Assembly (NCBI GenBank): GCA_022841825.1 | Contig: JALHQT010000002.1 | Span: forward strand, 248,001-312,000 | DNA: 64,000 bases | Reading direction: 5' to 3' | Source of the DNA: Anaerolineae bacterium | GTDB taxonomy: Bacteria > Chloroflexota > Anaerolineae > Aggregatilineales > Phototrophicaceae | Part shown: positions 32,087-40,687 of the stretch, piece by piece | How positions within the stretch are numbered: the stretch's first letter is position 1 | Layout of the letters: each line of letters opens with the position of its first letter | Translations under genes and position numbers: made by a program | The notes under the pieces: generated by a model | Databases searched by the model: none | What the model saw: the letters and a program-made list of their open reading frames with translations, nothing else | Told to the model about the DNA's origin: nothing

Positions 32087-33316
32087 ATGATTGACACGAT
32101 TTCTGTCGCCGAATTAACCGTTTACATCCGCAGCGTTCTCGAAAACGATCTGCGGTTGCAGGACATCTCGGTGCAGGGCGAAGTTTCCAACCTGACGCGC
32201 GCGACCTCCGGACATCTCTACTTTACGCTCAAAGACGCCAAAGCGCAGATCAAGTGCGTGATGTGGCGGTCGAATGTCGAGCGCGTCACGCGCATCCCCG
32301 CCAACGGCGACTCGGTCGTGGTGCATGGCGCGCTCGGCGTTTATGAGCAGAACGGTGTCTACCAGCTTTACGCCGATTCGCTGCGCCCGCTCGGCATTGG
32401 CGACCTCTATCTGCAATTCGAGCAGCTCAAGGCGGCGCTGGAAGCAGAGGGCTTGTTCGACGCCGAACGCAAGCGCGAGCTGCCGACGCACCCGAGCGTC
32501 ATCGGCATCGTCACATCGCCGGAAGCGGCGGCGTTCCAGGATGTGCAGAATGTCCTGCGGCGGCGCTACCCGCTGGCGCAGCTTGTTCTTTCGCCCACGC
32601 TCGTGCAGGGAATGGATGCGCCCGCGCAGATCGTGCGGGCGTTCAAGCGCCTGGACGCCTATGGCAAGTGCGATGTCATCCTGGTCTGTCGCGGCGGTGG
32701 CAGCATCGAAGACCTGTGGGCGTTCAACGACGAAGGAGTCGCGCGCGCCATCGTCGCCGCGCACGCGCCGGTCATCAGCGGCGTGGGGCACGAAACCGAC
32801 TTCACCATCGCCGATTTCGCCGCCGACCTGCGCGCCCCAACGCCAAGCGCCGCCGCCGAACTCGCCACCCCCGACCTCGCCGACCTGCGCGCCGAAGTCG
32901 AGATGCTGGCGCGCGCGCTCGACCTGAGCGCCGAACGCACCCTGCGCGGGATGCGCCAATCGCTCGACGACCGCCTGTGGTCGCTGCGCCAGCTTTCGCC
33001 CGCCGCGCAGATTCGCACCGCGCGTCAGCGCATCGACGACTGGACGCGCCGCCTGGACGCCCGCCAGCGCGCCCGTCTGGCGCTCCTGCGCGAACGGCTG
33101 GCGGGGCGCAGCGCCGCGCTCGAACGCGCTAATCCACGCGCCATCCTGCGGCGCGGCTACGCGCTCGTCCAGTTCAGCGAGAGCGGCGACCGTGTCATCA
33201 GCGCGTCCGAGGCAAAACCCGGCATGGGCATCACGATTACCCTGCACGATGGCGAATTGAAAGCCCGTGTGGAAGACAAGGACAGTCATGAACGCTATCG
33301 ACGAACTCTCTTTTGA
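32087..33316 (+). CDS. xseA: Exodeoxyribonuclease VII large subunit
   Basis: This 409-residue protein is the catalytic subunit of exonuclease VII, which degrades single-stranded DNA from both ends to short oligonucleotides. It has the N-terminal OB fold (ISVQGEVSNLTRATSGHLYFTLKDAKAQIKCVMW), then the family core PSVIGIVTSPEAAAFQDVQNVLRRRYP, VCRGGGSIEDLWAFNDE and GVGHETDFTIADFAADLRAPTPSAAAEL, followed by the coiled-coil arm that binds XseB and a C-terminal strand motif. ATG 32087 is preceded by AAAGG; a GTG three bases upstream is also possible. The small-subunit gene overlaps its 3' end by 29 bases. Length is near the normal 400-450. Confidence 0.96.
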   Translation: MIDTISVAELTVYIRSVLENDLRLQDISVQGEVSNLTRATSGHLYFTLKDAKAQIKCVMWRSNVERVTRIPANGDSVVVHGALGVYEQNGVYQLYADSLRPLGIGDLYLQFEQLKAALEAEGLFDAERKRELPTHPSVIGIVTSPEAAAFQDVQNVLRRRYPLAQLVLSPTLVQGMDAPAQIVRAFKRLDAYGKCDVILVCRGGGSIEDLWAFNDEGVARAIVAAHAPVISGVGHETDFTIADFAADLRAPTPSAAAELATPDLADLRAEVEMLARALDLSAERTLRGMRQSLDDRLWSLRQLSPAAQIRTARQRIDDWTRRLDARQRARLALLRERLAGRSAALERANPRAILRRGYALVQFSESGDRVISASEAKPGMGITITLHDGELKARVEDKDSHERYRRTLF

Positions 33317-33500
33317 GCGTGCCTTTGAAGAACTGGAGACGATCCTCACGCGGCTGGATGGCGGCGACCTGCCGCTCGACGAGTCGGTCTCGCTGTATGA
33401 GCGCGGGCGCAAGCTGGCGGAGCGCTGCCAGACGCTGCTGGATGCCGCCGAACTGCGCGTGAGCAAGCTGATGGATGACGGACGGTCTGAGGAGATGTGA
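33288..33500 (+). CDS. xseB: Exodeoxyribonuclease VII small subunit
   Basis: This 70-residue protein is the helical small subunit that wraps the coiled-coil arms of XseA. The family pattern SFERAFEELETILTRLDGGDLPLDESVSLYERGRKLAERCQTLLDAAELRVSKL is complete. ATG 33288 lies inside the end of xseA (29-base overlap, different frame), so translation is coupled and the subunits are made together. Length (65-80) is normal for the family. Confidence 0.95.
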   Translation: MNAIDELSFERAFEELETILTRLDGGDLPLDESVSLYERGRKLAERCQTLLDAAELRVSKLMDDGRSEEM

Positions 33501-33598
33501 CGCGCGCCGGGCTGAAAATCTTTATGCTCCCCAAAACCGATTTGCTGTATGGATCAAAGGAGGCGCAGACAGCATTCGCTTGAGACAGGATTCTCTTC

Positions 33599-34000
33599 GT
33601 GACGATAGAAGTCAACAGCGTCCCAACCGCGCTCCAGGCAATCGCTCTCGTCAGTCTCTTCTTCGCCATCCAGGGGCTGATGAACATCTTCCAGAATGGC
33701 ATCGTGGCGACGCTGGACTCGCGCGACCCGGATAAACAGCACTGGTACAACAACCGCGAACCCTGGGTCTCGCGTTTCGTCATCTATCGGGGACGCGCGG
33801 TGGGGGTGGCGATGCTGATCGTCAGCCTGATCGTGATCATCCTGTGCGGGCTGGGTATCGCCCCAGCACATTTCCCGCTGCGCCTGGAGCCTACACAAGC
33901 GTTTTGGTACGTGGTGCTGACGGCAATCGTCGGCGTGGTGCTGATCGCGGCGCTCTGGCTGTTCACCAACAAGCAGTGGATTGGCGAACACAGCGAATAA
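33599..34000 (+). CDS. Membrane protein, 133 residues, three helices
   Basis: This unrecognised protein has membrane segments at about 10-35 (ALQAIALVSLFFAIQGLMNIF), 65-90 (AVGVAMLIVSLIVIILCGLGI) and 102-124 (AFWYVVLTAIVGVVLIAALWLF). Between the first two lies a hydrophilic loop (LDSRDPDKQHWYNNREPWVSRFVIYRG). It begins with GTG at 33599; the ribosome binding site is weak. It lies 98 bases after xseB on the same strand. No function can be assigned. Confidence 0.65.
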   Translation: MTIEVNSVPTALQAIALVSLFFAIQGLMNIFQNGIVATLDSRDPDKQHWYNNREPWVSRFVIYRGRAVGVAMLIVSLIVIILCGLGIAPAHFPLRLEPTQAFWYVVLTAIVGVVLIAALWLFTNKQWIGEHSE

Positions 34001-34051
34001 CACCACTGCCTGGGTGCATACGGACATTGGGAGTGGATGCGAATTTCGCCA

Positions 34052-34225
34052 CCAGGGGTTCAAAACCCCTGGCTACAAGTTGCGGCGGGAAGCCACCTGA
34101 AGGTGGCTCTGACCCGCCGCTAGATCCCGCGACAGGCTGCGCACGATGATTCTCCCGGCGGGTCAGAGCGGGTTTCAACCTGCTTCCCGCCGGAACATTG
34201 TAGCCGGGCGGCTTTCAGCCCCCGG
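34052..34225. repeat. Nested palindrome cluster before the first GH39-like gene
   Basis: The 403-base gap 34001-34403 holds repeats, then a promoter, and no gene. There is a palindrome with arm CCAGGGGTT and loop CAA (34052-34072). AGCCACCTGA-AGGTGGCT (34091-34108) is enclosed by an outer pair GCGGCGGG / CCCGCCGC (34082-34089 / 34113-34120). A GGGTT-TC-AACC type palindrome is enclosed by CCGGCGGG / CCCGCCGG (34155-34162 / 34186-34193). An imperfect GCCGGGCGGCT-TTC-AGCCCCCGGC closes the cluster at about 34203-34225. Confidence 0.85.
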
Positions 34226-34278
34226 CGAAGCGGCTCACCCAAAAATTCGAATTCGCCCCCTCCGCTGTCTGCGCCTGT

Positions 34279-34308
34279 TTGCCAAACGCCTTCCCCCTCT
34301 GCTACAAT
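34279..34308 (+). promoter_or_regulatory. Promoter of the GH39-like gene cluster
   Basis: TTGCCA (34279-34284), 18-base spacer, TACAAT (34303-34308). It lies 95 bases upstream of the first gene of the cluster (34404) and no other good box is present in the gap. Confidence 0.55.
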
Positions 34309-34403
34309 GCCGCCCGACTTTCAGCTTTTTCCGCACTGCCTTCGCCGCTCAGACCTCGTCTGCCAGGCACTCGGAAAAGGATACGATCATTAGAGAAAGA
34401 ACA

Positions 34404-35798
34404 ATGTCCTTGAGACTGCGACTCGTCTTCCTGTTAGCACTGCTGCTGTTGGTCTCGACCGCGTTCCCCGTCTTCGCACAATCCGAAATTCCTGGCGGCT
34501 TGCAGGTGACGATCATCGAGCGGGCGCGCTTGCGCTCCGGTCCGGGCGTGGAATGGAACATCCTGGGCGCGTTCGATACGGGCACGCCCTTTAACGTTGA
34601 CGCGCAGGCACCTGGCGGCGGCTGGGTGCGCGGCATCACACCCAACGGGCAGGTCGGCTGGGTCGTCCAGACGGCGATCAACGCCTCGGCGGAGCAGGTC
34701 GCCGCGCTGCCGCGTTTGTGGGTCGATGCGCCGTTCTCGCTGCCCGCGCCCGGTGGCGCTGCCCCAGCACAGCCCGCGCCTGCGGAAGGCGGCGCGCCCG
34801 CCGATCCCGCCGCAGCGCCGACTCCCGTGCCCGCTGCGCCACCGCCGCCTGTCGCCAACTCGGCACCCCCGCCGCGCGGGTTTGCCCTGGGCGGGCATGT
34901 CTCGGGCTTTGACCAGCGCGCCATCGATTACATGCGCCAGGCAGGCATGACCTGGATCAAGAAGCAGGTGCGCCACAGCCCCGGCAAAAGCCCCGGCGAT
35001 GTCGCAGGTTTGATCAACGAAGCGCGCGGCTACGGCTTCCGCATCCTGCTCGGCGTCATCGGCATGACGCCCGATTATCTGAACCAGCCCGGCTACTTTG
35101 AAGACTACGCGGCGTTTGTCGCGGGCTTGGCGGCGCAGGGCGTGGATGCCATCGAAATCTGGAACGAGCCGAACATCGACCGCGAATGGCCCGCCGGGCA
35201 GATCGACCCCGGTCGCTACACGCAGCTTCTTGCCATGTCGTACAACGCCATCAAAGCCGCCAACCCCGGCACGCTCGTCATCAGCGGCGCGCCCGCGCCC
35301 ACCGGCTTCTTTGGCGGCTGCTCCGGCGTCGGTTGCGATGACAACCTGTTCGTGCAGGGCATGGCGGCGGCAGGCGCGGCGAACTACATGGACTGCGTCG
35401 GCATTCATTACAACGAAGGCATCCTGCCGCCGACCGCGACCAGCGGTGACCCGCGCGGCAGCAGCAATCACTACAGCCGCTACTACCCGGCGATGGTCGA
35501 TGTCTACTGGCGCGCCTTTGGCGGTCGCCGCCCTCTTTGCTTCACCGAACTCGGTTACCTGTCGCCGGAGGGTTTCCCCCCGCTGCCGGGCGCGTTCGGC
35601 TGGGCGGAGAACGTGACGGTCGCGCAGCAGGCGGCATGGCTGGATCAGGTCGTGTCGATGGCGGCGCGCAGCGGGCGCGTGCGCATCCTGATCATCTGGA
35701 ATGTCAATTTCACCAATTACGACGCCGACCCGATGGCGGGTTTCGCCATGATCCGTCCCGACGGATCATGCCCGGCGTGCGCTGCCCTGGGCAGTTGA
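34404..35798 (+). CDS. Secreted SH3b + GH39-like TIM-barrel protein (paralogue 1)
   Basis: This 464-residue exported protein has a signal peptide (1-25, MSLRLRLVFLLALLLLVSTA, FAQ cleavage), an SH3b domain at about 30-100 (GLQVTIIERARLRSGPGVEWNILGAFDTG), a Pro/Ala-rich linker at about 110-155 and a TIM-barrel of the GH39/GH-A type at 160-464. The acid/base is E255 in WNEPNIDREWP and the nucleophile E382 in CFTELGYLSPEG, so the fold should be catalytically able. SH3b domains often bind cell wall. The likely role is cleavage of a polysaccharide at or near the envelope; the substrate is unknown. Cysteines near GGCSGVGCDDN probably form a disulfide. It is the first of three adjacent paralogues. 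Confidence 0.85.
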   Translation: MSLRLRLVFLLALLLLVSTAFPVFAQSEIPGGLQVTIIERARLRSGPGVEWNILGAFDTGTPFNVDAQAPGGGWVRGITPNGQVGWVVQTAINASAEQVAALPRLWVDAPFSLPAPGGAAPAQPAPAEGGAPADPAAAPTPVPAAPPPPVANSAPPPRGFALGGHVSGFDQRAIDYMRQAGMTWIKKQVRHSPGKSPGDVAGLINEARGYGFRILLGVIGMTPDYLNQPGYFEDYAAFVAGLAAQGVDAIEIWNEPNIDREWPAGQIDPGRYTQLLAMSYNAIKAANPGTLVISGAPAPTGFFGGCSGVGCDDNLFVQGMAAAGAANYMDCVGIHYNEGILPPTATSGDPRGSSNHYSRYYPAMVDVYWRAFGGRRPLCFTELGYLSPEGFPPLPGAFGWAENVTVAQQAAWLDQVVSMAARSGRVRILIIWNVNFTNYDADPMAGFAMIRPDGSCPACAALGS

Positions 35799-35818
35799 GC
35801 CAATGAGTCGCGGGTGAC

Positions 35819-35846
35819 GTAGGGGCGTAAGATCTTGCGCCCCTAC
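35819..35846. repeat. GTAGGGGCG-clamp element with core TAAGATCTTG
   Basis: The clamp GTAGGGGCG / CGCCCCTAC encloses TAAGATCTTG, a core different from the copies at 20419 and 38795. It stands between paralogues 1 and 2 of the glycosidase cluster, 21 bases after the stop codon, and could serve as a terminator or processing site. Confidence 0.88.
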
Positions 35847-35910
35847 AATGGACAATACCCAACGCACAAAGGCAGCATAAACAACCGTACGATACGAGGT
35901 TTGGACGACG

Positions 35911-38787
35911 ATGACCAATTACGAAATCCGCGAGGGCACACAGCCCATCTCCACCCGCCCGCCGCAGAAGAGCGGCGGTCTTGGCTGCTGGATCACCGGC
36001 ATTCTCACACTGCTGGTCGTTTCGGCGCTGGTGGTGGTGGGGTTGCTGCTGCCACCGTTTAATCTGGCAGACCGCCTCTTTGGACCGCAGTACGCCATGC
36101 TGAGTCCGGAGAGCAACGCCGTCGCGCTCAACGCGCTGACGCTGATCGCCGATTCCGCCGATACGGGCGAGGAGTTCGGCGTGCTGCTGGGCGAAACGCC
36201 GATGGATCTGCTGGCACCGGGTGCGGCGAATGCGCCCTCCTGGGCGGTTGCTGCGGGCGCTGCGCTGCCGCCGAACACCGCGCTGCAAAGCAGCGTTTAT
36301 ACGCTGCAAACGACGGGCACCGCGCCGGACGCACTCAACCTGAGCTTCGCGCTGCCCGCAGGCGCGCCAGGCGACCTGTTTGACCTGTATGCCTGGGGCG
36401 GTGAAAGCGACTCCTGGCAGCACATCCCGGCGCAGCAGGTGAGCGGGGCGCTCTACACGACGGTCGAAGACATTCCGCAGCACGTCGCTGTCTTCCAGGC
36501 GCTGCCGCCGGAGCAGCCGCGCGTCCTCGTCGCCTACGATGTGACGCAGTCGCTGGCAGAGGATGTGGCAAATCTGGCGAACATCGTCGCTCCCGGTGGC
36601 TTGCAGCCGACGCTGGACGGCAAGCTGACGGGCAGCCTCGCGCCTGGTTTCGATACCAACGCGCCCTACCTCGTCATGCCGATCATCCGCAACTTCATCG
36701 ACGCGCGCGCGCTCGATACGCAGACCATCAGCACGATCCTCAGCAACAGCACGCTGCGCACACAGCACGCCGCAGAAATCGCGGCGTTCGCCAGCGCGGG
36801 TTATGACGGCGTCATCATCGACTACCGCGATCTGCCTGCCGACCAGCGCGATAACTTCAGCGCCTTTCTGCGCGACCTGCACAACCGCCTTGCGACGACC
36901 AGCCTGCAATTGGGCGTGGTCGTCCCCGCTGCCCAGAACATTGACGGCGTCTGGCAAACAGGTGCCTACGACTGGCGCGCCCTGGGGCAGGTGGTCGATC
37001 TGATGGAGATCAATCTCGCCGCCGACCCGTCGATCTTCGCGCCGAGCGGCAGCGGTCAGGTCGCGCTGGTCGATGCCATGCTGCGCTGGGGCATCGGCGA
37101 GGTCAGCCGCCAGAAGCTGTTGATCGGCGTGTCGGCACTCTCGGCGCGGCAGGTGGGCAGCGATGTCGTCGCGGTCGGTTATGACGAGGCGCTCTCGTCG
37201 CTCGGCGATGTCGAGGTCGAAGCCGAAGTCACGGACGCGGGGACGATCCTCCCCGGCACCATCATCGAAGCGCGGCTGGATGGCTTCCGAGGGGTGCCAG
37301 GTGTCGTCGACGGCACAGCGCTTTCGTTCATCGATTATCAGGATGCCAGCAGCGCGCCGATTGCCCGCATGTGGCTCGGCACGGCGGACGCCCTGCGCTA
37401 TCGCATGGATCGCACGATCCCGTTCGCTCTGAGCGGCGTCGCGTTTGACGACCTGCTCGACGGCGGCGTCGCGGGCGGCGTGCTGAACGCCATCCTCGAC
37501 TACAAGCTGAACACGCCCGCTGCCCCCGCCCCGGCGGAACTGGCGCTGCGCTGGCGCATCGAAGGCACCAACGGGCTGATCGGCGAGACGACCACCGCGC
37601 TCGATGAGCCACTGGTTGCCACCGTGACCGCGCCGGACGGCAACTACGCCGTCAACGTCGATATCGTCGGCTCCGGTCGTGCGGAATCGCCGCGCGGGGG
37701 CGCTGCCATCGTCGTCTTCGCGGCGACGCCCACGCCCACGCCCGAACCCACCCCGACCCCGACGCCGACCCCCGCCCCAACCGCCACACGCATCCCACAG
37801 GCGGTGCCTTCGGGCGGCGGGCAGGCGGCGGTTGCTCCATCTGCGGGCAGCATCGTCGTCGGACAGTTCGAGTATGGCGGTCACGTCACCAATAGCAATA
37901 CCGGGGCGTCGGGCGCGATGCGCAACGCGGGTATGAACTGGATGAAGGTGCAGATTCAGTACTCGCCAGGCATGGGCGCGGGCAGCGCCGCCGAACAGAT
38001 CAACGCGGCGCGCGCGCAAGGGTTCAAGGTGCTGCTCGGCATCGTCGGGCGTCCGGGCGACCTGGCGGCGGGCGGCGCGGGCTACGTGCAGGGCTTCGCG
38101 CAGTATCTGGCGCAGGTCGCGGCGGCAGGTCCCGATGCCATCGAAGTCTGGAACGAGCCAAACATCGACCGCGAATGGCCCACCAACCAGATCAGCGGTG
38201 CGGCGTATGCCGACATGCTCCGCCAGGCATACCAGGCGATCAAAGCGGCGAACGGCAGTGTCGCCGTCATCAGCGGCGCGCCCGCACCGACTGGCGCGGA
38301 GGCAGCGTTCCCCGGTCAGGTCGTCAACGACGACAACTGGCTGCGGCAGTTCGTCAATGCGGGCGGTCTGCAATACGCAGACTGCATTGGCGTGCACTAC
38401 AACGAGGGCATTACGCCGCCCAGCGCGCGCAGCGGTGACCCGCGTGATAACTACTACACGCGCTATCTGCTGCCGATGGTCGAGGTCTACTGGGGTATCA
38501 TCGGTGGGCAAAAGCCGCTCTGCTTCACCGAGCTGGGCTACCTGACGCCGGAAGGCTTCGGTCCGCTGCCGTCCTTCTTCAGTTGGGCGCAGAACGTCAC
38601 GCTGGCGCAGCAGGCGGCATGGCTGGCGGAGGCGGCGGCGCTGCTGTCGCAGAGCGGGCGCGTCCGGCTGATGATCGTCTGGAACATCGACTTCACAGCG
38701 TACGGCTCCGACCCACAGGCAGGCTTTGCGATGATCCGCCCCGGCGGTGGCTGCCCCGCCTGTGATGCGATGGCAAGGGCGAGATAG
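35911..38787 (+). CDS. GH18-like + GH39-like two-barrel membrane-anchored protein (paralogue 2)
   Basis: This 958-residue protein has a single anchor helix at about 27-48 (WITGILTLLVVSALVVVGLLL), a beta-rich region to about 210, then a GH18-like barrel at about 210-530 (AGYDGVIIDYRDLPADQRDNF, LQLGVVVPAAQNIDG, VVDLMEINLAADPS). In GH18 chitinases the strand-4 motif is DxxDxDxE; here it is DGVIIDYRDLP, so the usual catalytic Glu is not evident and this barrel may only bind sugar. A TPTPEPTPTPTPT linker (about 608-630) leads to a GH39-like barrel (650-958) with E749 (WNEPNIDREWP) and E874 (CFTELGYLTPEG). The last barrel is closely similar to paralogue 1. It acts outside the cell. Confidence 0.83.
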   Translation: MTNYEIREGTQPISTRPPQKSGGLGCWITGILTLLVVSALVVVGLLLPPFNLADRLFGPQYAMLSPESNAVALNALTLIADSADTGEEFGVLLGETPMDLLAPGAANAPSWAVAAGAALPPNTALQSSVYTLQTTGTAPDALNLSFALPAGAPGDLFDLYAWGGESDSWQHIPAQQVSGALYTTVEDIPQHVAVFQALPPEQPRVLVAYDVTQSLAEDVANLANIVAPGGLQPTLDGKLTGSLAPGFDTNAPYLVMPIIRNFIDARALDTQTISTILSNSTLRTQHAAEIAAFASAGYDGVIIDYRDLPADQRDNFSAFLRDLHNRLATTSLQLGVVVPAAQNIDGVWQTGAYDWRALGQVVDLMEINLAADPSIFAPSGSGQVALVDAMLRWGIGEVSRQKLLIGVSALSARQVGSDVVAVGYDEALSSLGDVEVEAEVTDAGTILPGTIIEARLDGFRGVPGVVDGTALSFIDYQDASSAPIARMWLGTADALRYRMDRTIPFALSGVAFDDLLDGGVAGGVLNAILDYKLNTPAAPAPAELALRWRIEGTNGLIGETTTALDEPLVATVTAPDGNYAVNVDIVGSGRAESPRGGAAIVVFAATPTPTPEPTPTPTPTPAPTATRIPQAVPSGGGQAAVAPSAGSIVVGQFEYGGHVTNSNTGASGAMRNAGMNWMKVQIQYSPGMGAGSAAEQINAARAQGFKVLLGIVGRPGDLAAGGAGYVQGFAQYLAQVAAAGPDAIEVWNEPNIDREWPTNQISGAAYADMLRQAYQAIKAANGSVAVISGAPAPTGAEAAFPGQVVNDDNWLRQFVNAGGLQYADCIGVHYNEGITPPSARSGDPRDNYYTRYLLPMVEVYWGIIGGQKPLCFTELGYLTPEGFGPLPSFFSWAQNVTLAQQAAWLAEAAALLSQSGRVRLMIVWNIDFTAYGSDPQAGFAMIRPGGGCPACDAMARAR

Positions 38788-38794
38788 TCAATCC

Positions 38795-38822
38795 GTAGGG
38801 GCGACCCATGGGTCGCCCCTAC
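38795..38822. repeat. GTAGGGGCG-clamp palindrome with core ACCCATGGGT
   Basis: This perfect 28-bp palindrome is identical to the one inside the ALDH16 gene (20419-20446). It starts seven bases after the stop of paralogue 2, in the gap before paralogue 3. Confidence 0.95.
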
Positions 38823-38868
38823 AGGGTTACAGGCAACAAATCGTAAACAATACGCAGGAACTCTGTTT

Positions 38869-40326
38869 ATGGCACATCTAACGACCCAACAAATGCGGCA
38901 GCGGCGCGGCATCCGCACCTTTGCGCTGGTCTGGACACTCATCACGCTCATCACGGGCATCGCCACGTTCCTGGCGATCTTCGCGGCATACGATGTCTTC
39001 AACCTCGGCGGGCGCGGACCCGGCGCGATGCGCAATGTCGCCATCGCCCCCGCGACTAACGAGGCGGTCGCCGTCGTCGCCACCAACACGCCGTTCCCGA
39101 CGCGCCAGATGGCGACATCCACCAGCGCCGCGCCAACGGAAGTCGCCGCGGTCGCACAGGCAGCGACGGGCGTGCCCACCGACGCGCCCCAGCCGACGCC
39201 GCTGCCGATTGACGTAAATCGCATGGAAGTCGGCGTACAGGTGCAGATTCCGCCTGACCAGAACCCGGAATTCATGCGCCAGTGGTTTGATGTCTCCAAG
39301 AACCAGATGAGCATGAACTGGGTCAAGCAGCAGGTGCGCTGGGAGTTCTTTGAGCCGGAAGAAGGCGTCTACGACTGGTCACAAACCGACCTCTATCTGC
39401 CGATGGCGTCGGAAATGGGGCTGAATGTGCTCGTCTCCGTCGTCACCGCGCCGGATTGGGCCCGTGAGCCAGGCGTCAACCTTGAGCAGCATGGTCCGCC
39501 TGCGGATTACGACAAGTACGTCGGCTTCGTCGAGCAGCTTCTCAACCGCTACCCCGGCATGATCCACGCCGTCGAAGTCTGGAACGAGCATAACCTCGAC
39601 CGCGAGTGGACATCGACACGCGGGTTGCGCGCGGCGGATTACATCGAGATGCTGCGTCTGACGTATCAGGCGATCAAAAACATCGACCCCGGCATCATCG
39701 TCATCAGCGGCGCACTTTCGCCAACAGGCTTGAGTGATGGTGTGCGCGCCTGGGATGATTTTGTCTACATGGATCAGATGATCGCCGCCGGGCTGCTCAA
39801 TTACACCGACTGCATCGGCGTGCACCACAACGGCATCAACGTCAGCCCGGAATACCGCTGGGATGCGACGCCCAACGACCCGACGGCGCGCTTCCGCGGT
39901 CCCTTCGACAACCCGCATCATAGCTGGAGCTTCCGTTCAACGCTGGAGCAGTATCACAACAAAGTCCAGCTCGCGGGCGGCGACCAGGGCTTGTGCATCA
40001 CCGAGTTCGGCTGGGCGGTCACGGAAGATTTCGAGGGCGTCGACGGTTGGACGGGCGTGACGCGCGGCGGCTTTGAGTTCGCGCTGGATAACACGCTGGA
40101 AGAGCAGGCGGAATTCACCGTGCTGGCGCTCGACAACATGCGCGAGTGGGGTTTCGTGCGGCTGGCGATGATCTGGAATCTGAACTACGGTCCACAGGCG
40201 GGCTGGGACCCGCAGAACGACAACGTCTTCTATTCGCTGATCGGTCCCGGCTTCTCGTTCCGCCCGGCATTCGATGCCATCCGCGACTGGCAGCGCGCCT
40301 ACGAAGCGGAATTTGCGGGGAACTGA
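38869..40326 (+). CDS. Membrane-anchored GH39-like TIM-barrel protein (paralogue 3)
   Basis: This 485-residue protein has an N-terminal anchor helix (about 17-42, TFALVWTLITLITGIATFLAIFA), a Thr/Ala/Pro-rich linker to about 115 and a GH39-like barrel. The barrel has VKQQVRWEFFEPEEGVYDW, the acid/base E240 in WNEHNLDREW (Pro of the usual NEP replaced by His) and nucleophile E379 in CITEFGWAVTEDFEG. It is the most distant of the three paralogues and has longer loops (NVSPEYRWDATPNDPTARF). It should act at the outer face of the membrane on a glycoside. It closes the three-gene cluster, all on one strand with gaps of 80-115 bases. Confidence 0.85.
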   Translation: MAHLTTQQMRQRRGIRTFALVWTLITLITGIATFLAIFAAYDVFNLGGRGPGAMRNVAIAPATNEAVAVVATNTPFPTRQMATSTSAAPTEVAAVAQAATGVPTDAPQPTPLPIDVNRMEVGVQVQIPPDQNPEFMRQWFDVSKNQMSMNWVKQQVRWEFFEPEEGVYDWSQTDLYLPMASEMGLNVLVSVVTAPDWAREPGVNLEQHGPPADYDKYVGFVEQLLNRYPGMIHAVEVWNEHNLDREWTSTRGLRAADYIEMLRLTYQAIKNIDPGIIVISGALSPTGLSDGVRAWDDFVYMDQMIAAGLLNYTDCIGVHHNGINVSPEYRWDATPNDPTARFRGPFDNPHHSWSFRSTLEQYHNKVQLAGGDQGLCITEFGWAVTEDFEGVDGWTGVTRGGFEFALDNTLEEQAEFTVLALDNMREWGFVRLAMIWNLNYGPQAGWDPQNDNVFYSLIGPGFSFRPAFDAIRDWQRAYEAEFAGN

Positions 40327-40395
40327 GCCTCGCTCGCTCTCCCTCGCCGTTCGGCGCTCGGTCGCCGAACGGTGAGTAGGCTGGATGCCGCTGCC

Positions 40396-40671
40396 GCCCT
40401 CACCCCCAGCCCCTCTCCCGAACGGCGAGTACGCCTGGGAGAGGGGAGCCAGACGAGTCGCCCAACAAGTCTACTGATGTCGAGTGAGTGATCAGGGCGT
40501 GGGACGCCCCACACGCAGTATCGCTTCCAAGACGCTAACAATAACATGGCTTCAATCAACTCAATGCTCTCAGGGCGACACCTCTGGCTCCCCTCTCCTA
40601 GCCGCGCATAATGATTCACGATTATGGGTCGTTGGAGCGCGGCGGTCGGGAGAGGGGCTGGGGGTGAGGGC
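40396..40671. mobile_element. MITE-like element with 25-bp perfect inverted ends
   Basis: The 361-base gap carries a 276-bp element with perfect 25-bp inverted ends (40396-40420, GCCCTCACCCCCAGCCCCTC then TCCCG; mirrored at 40647-40671). Inside, GAGAGGGGAGCCAGA (about 40439-40453) is mirrored by TCTGGCTCCCCTCTC (about 40581-40595), so the element is doubly nested. It shares its end words with the element at 17311. No gene lies in it. It adjoins the 3' end of the DUF433 gene, where a DUF5615 toxin would be expected. Confidence 0.82.
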
Positions 40672-40687
40672 TGACTACGAACACGCA

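Noticed and set aside
35710-38511. A 933-codon open frame on the minus strand opposite the GH18/GH39-like gene
   Set aside because: It is a by-product of high GC and codon bias: the residues are Arg, Ala, Asp and His rich without fold motifs, while the plus-strand protein has clear domains and active sites.
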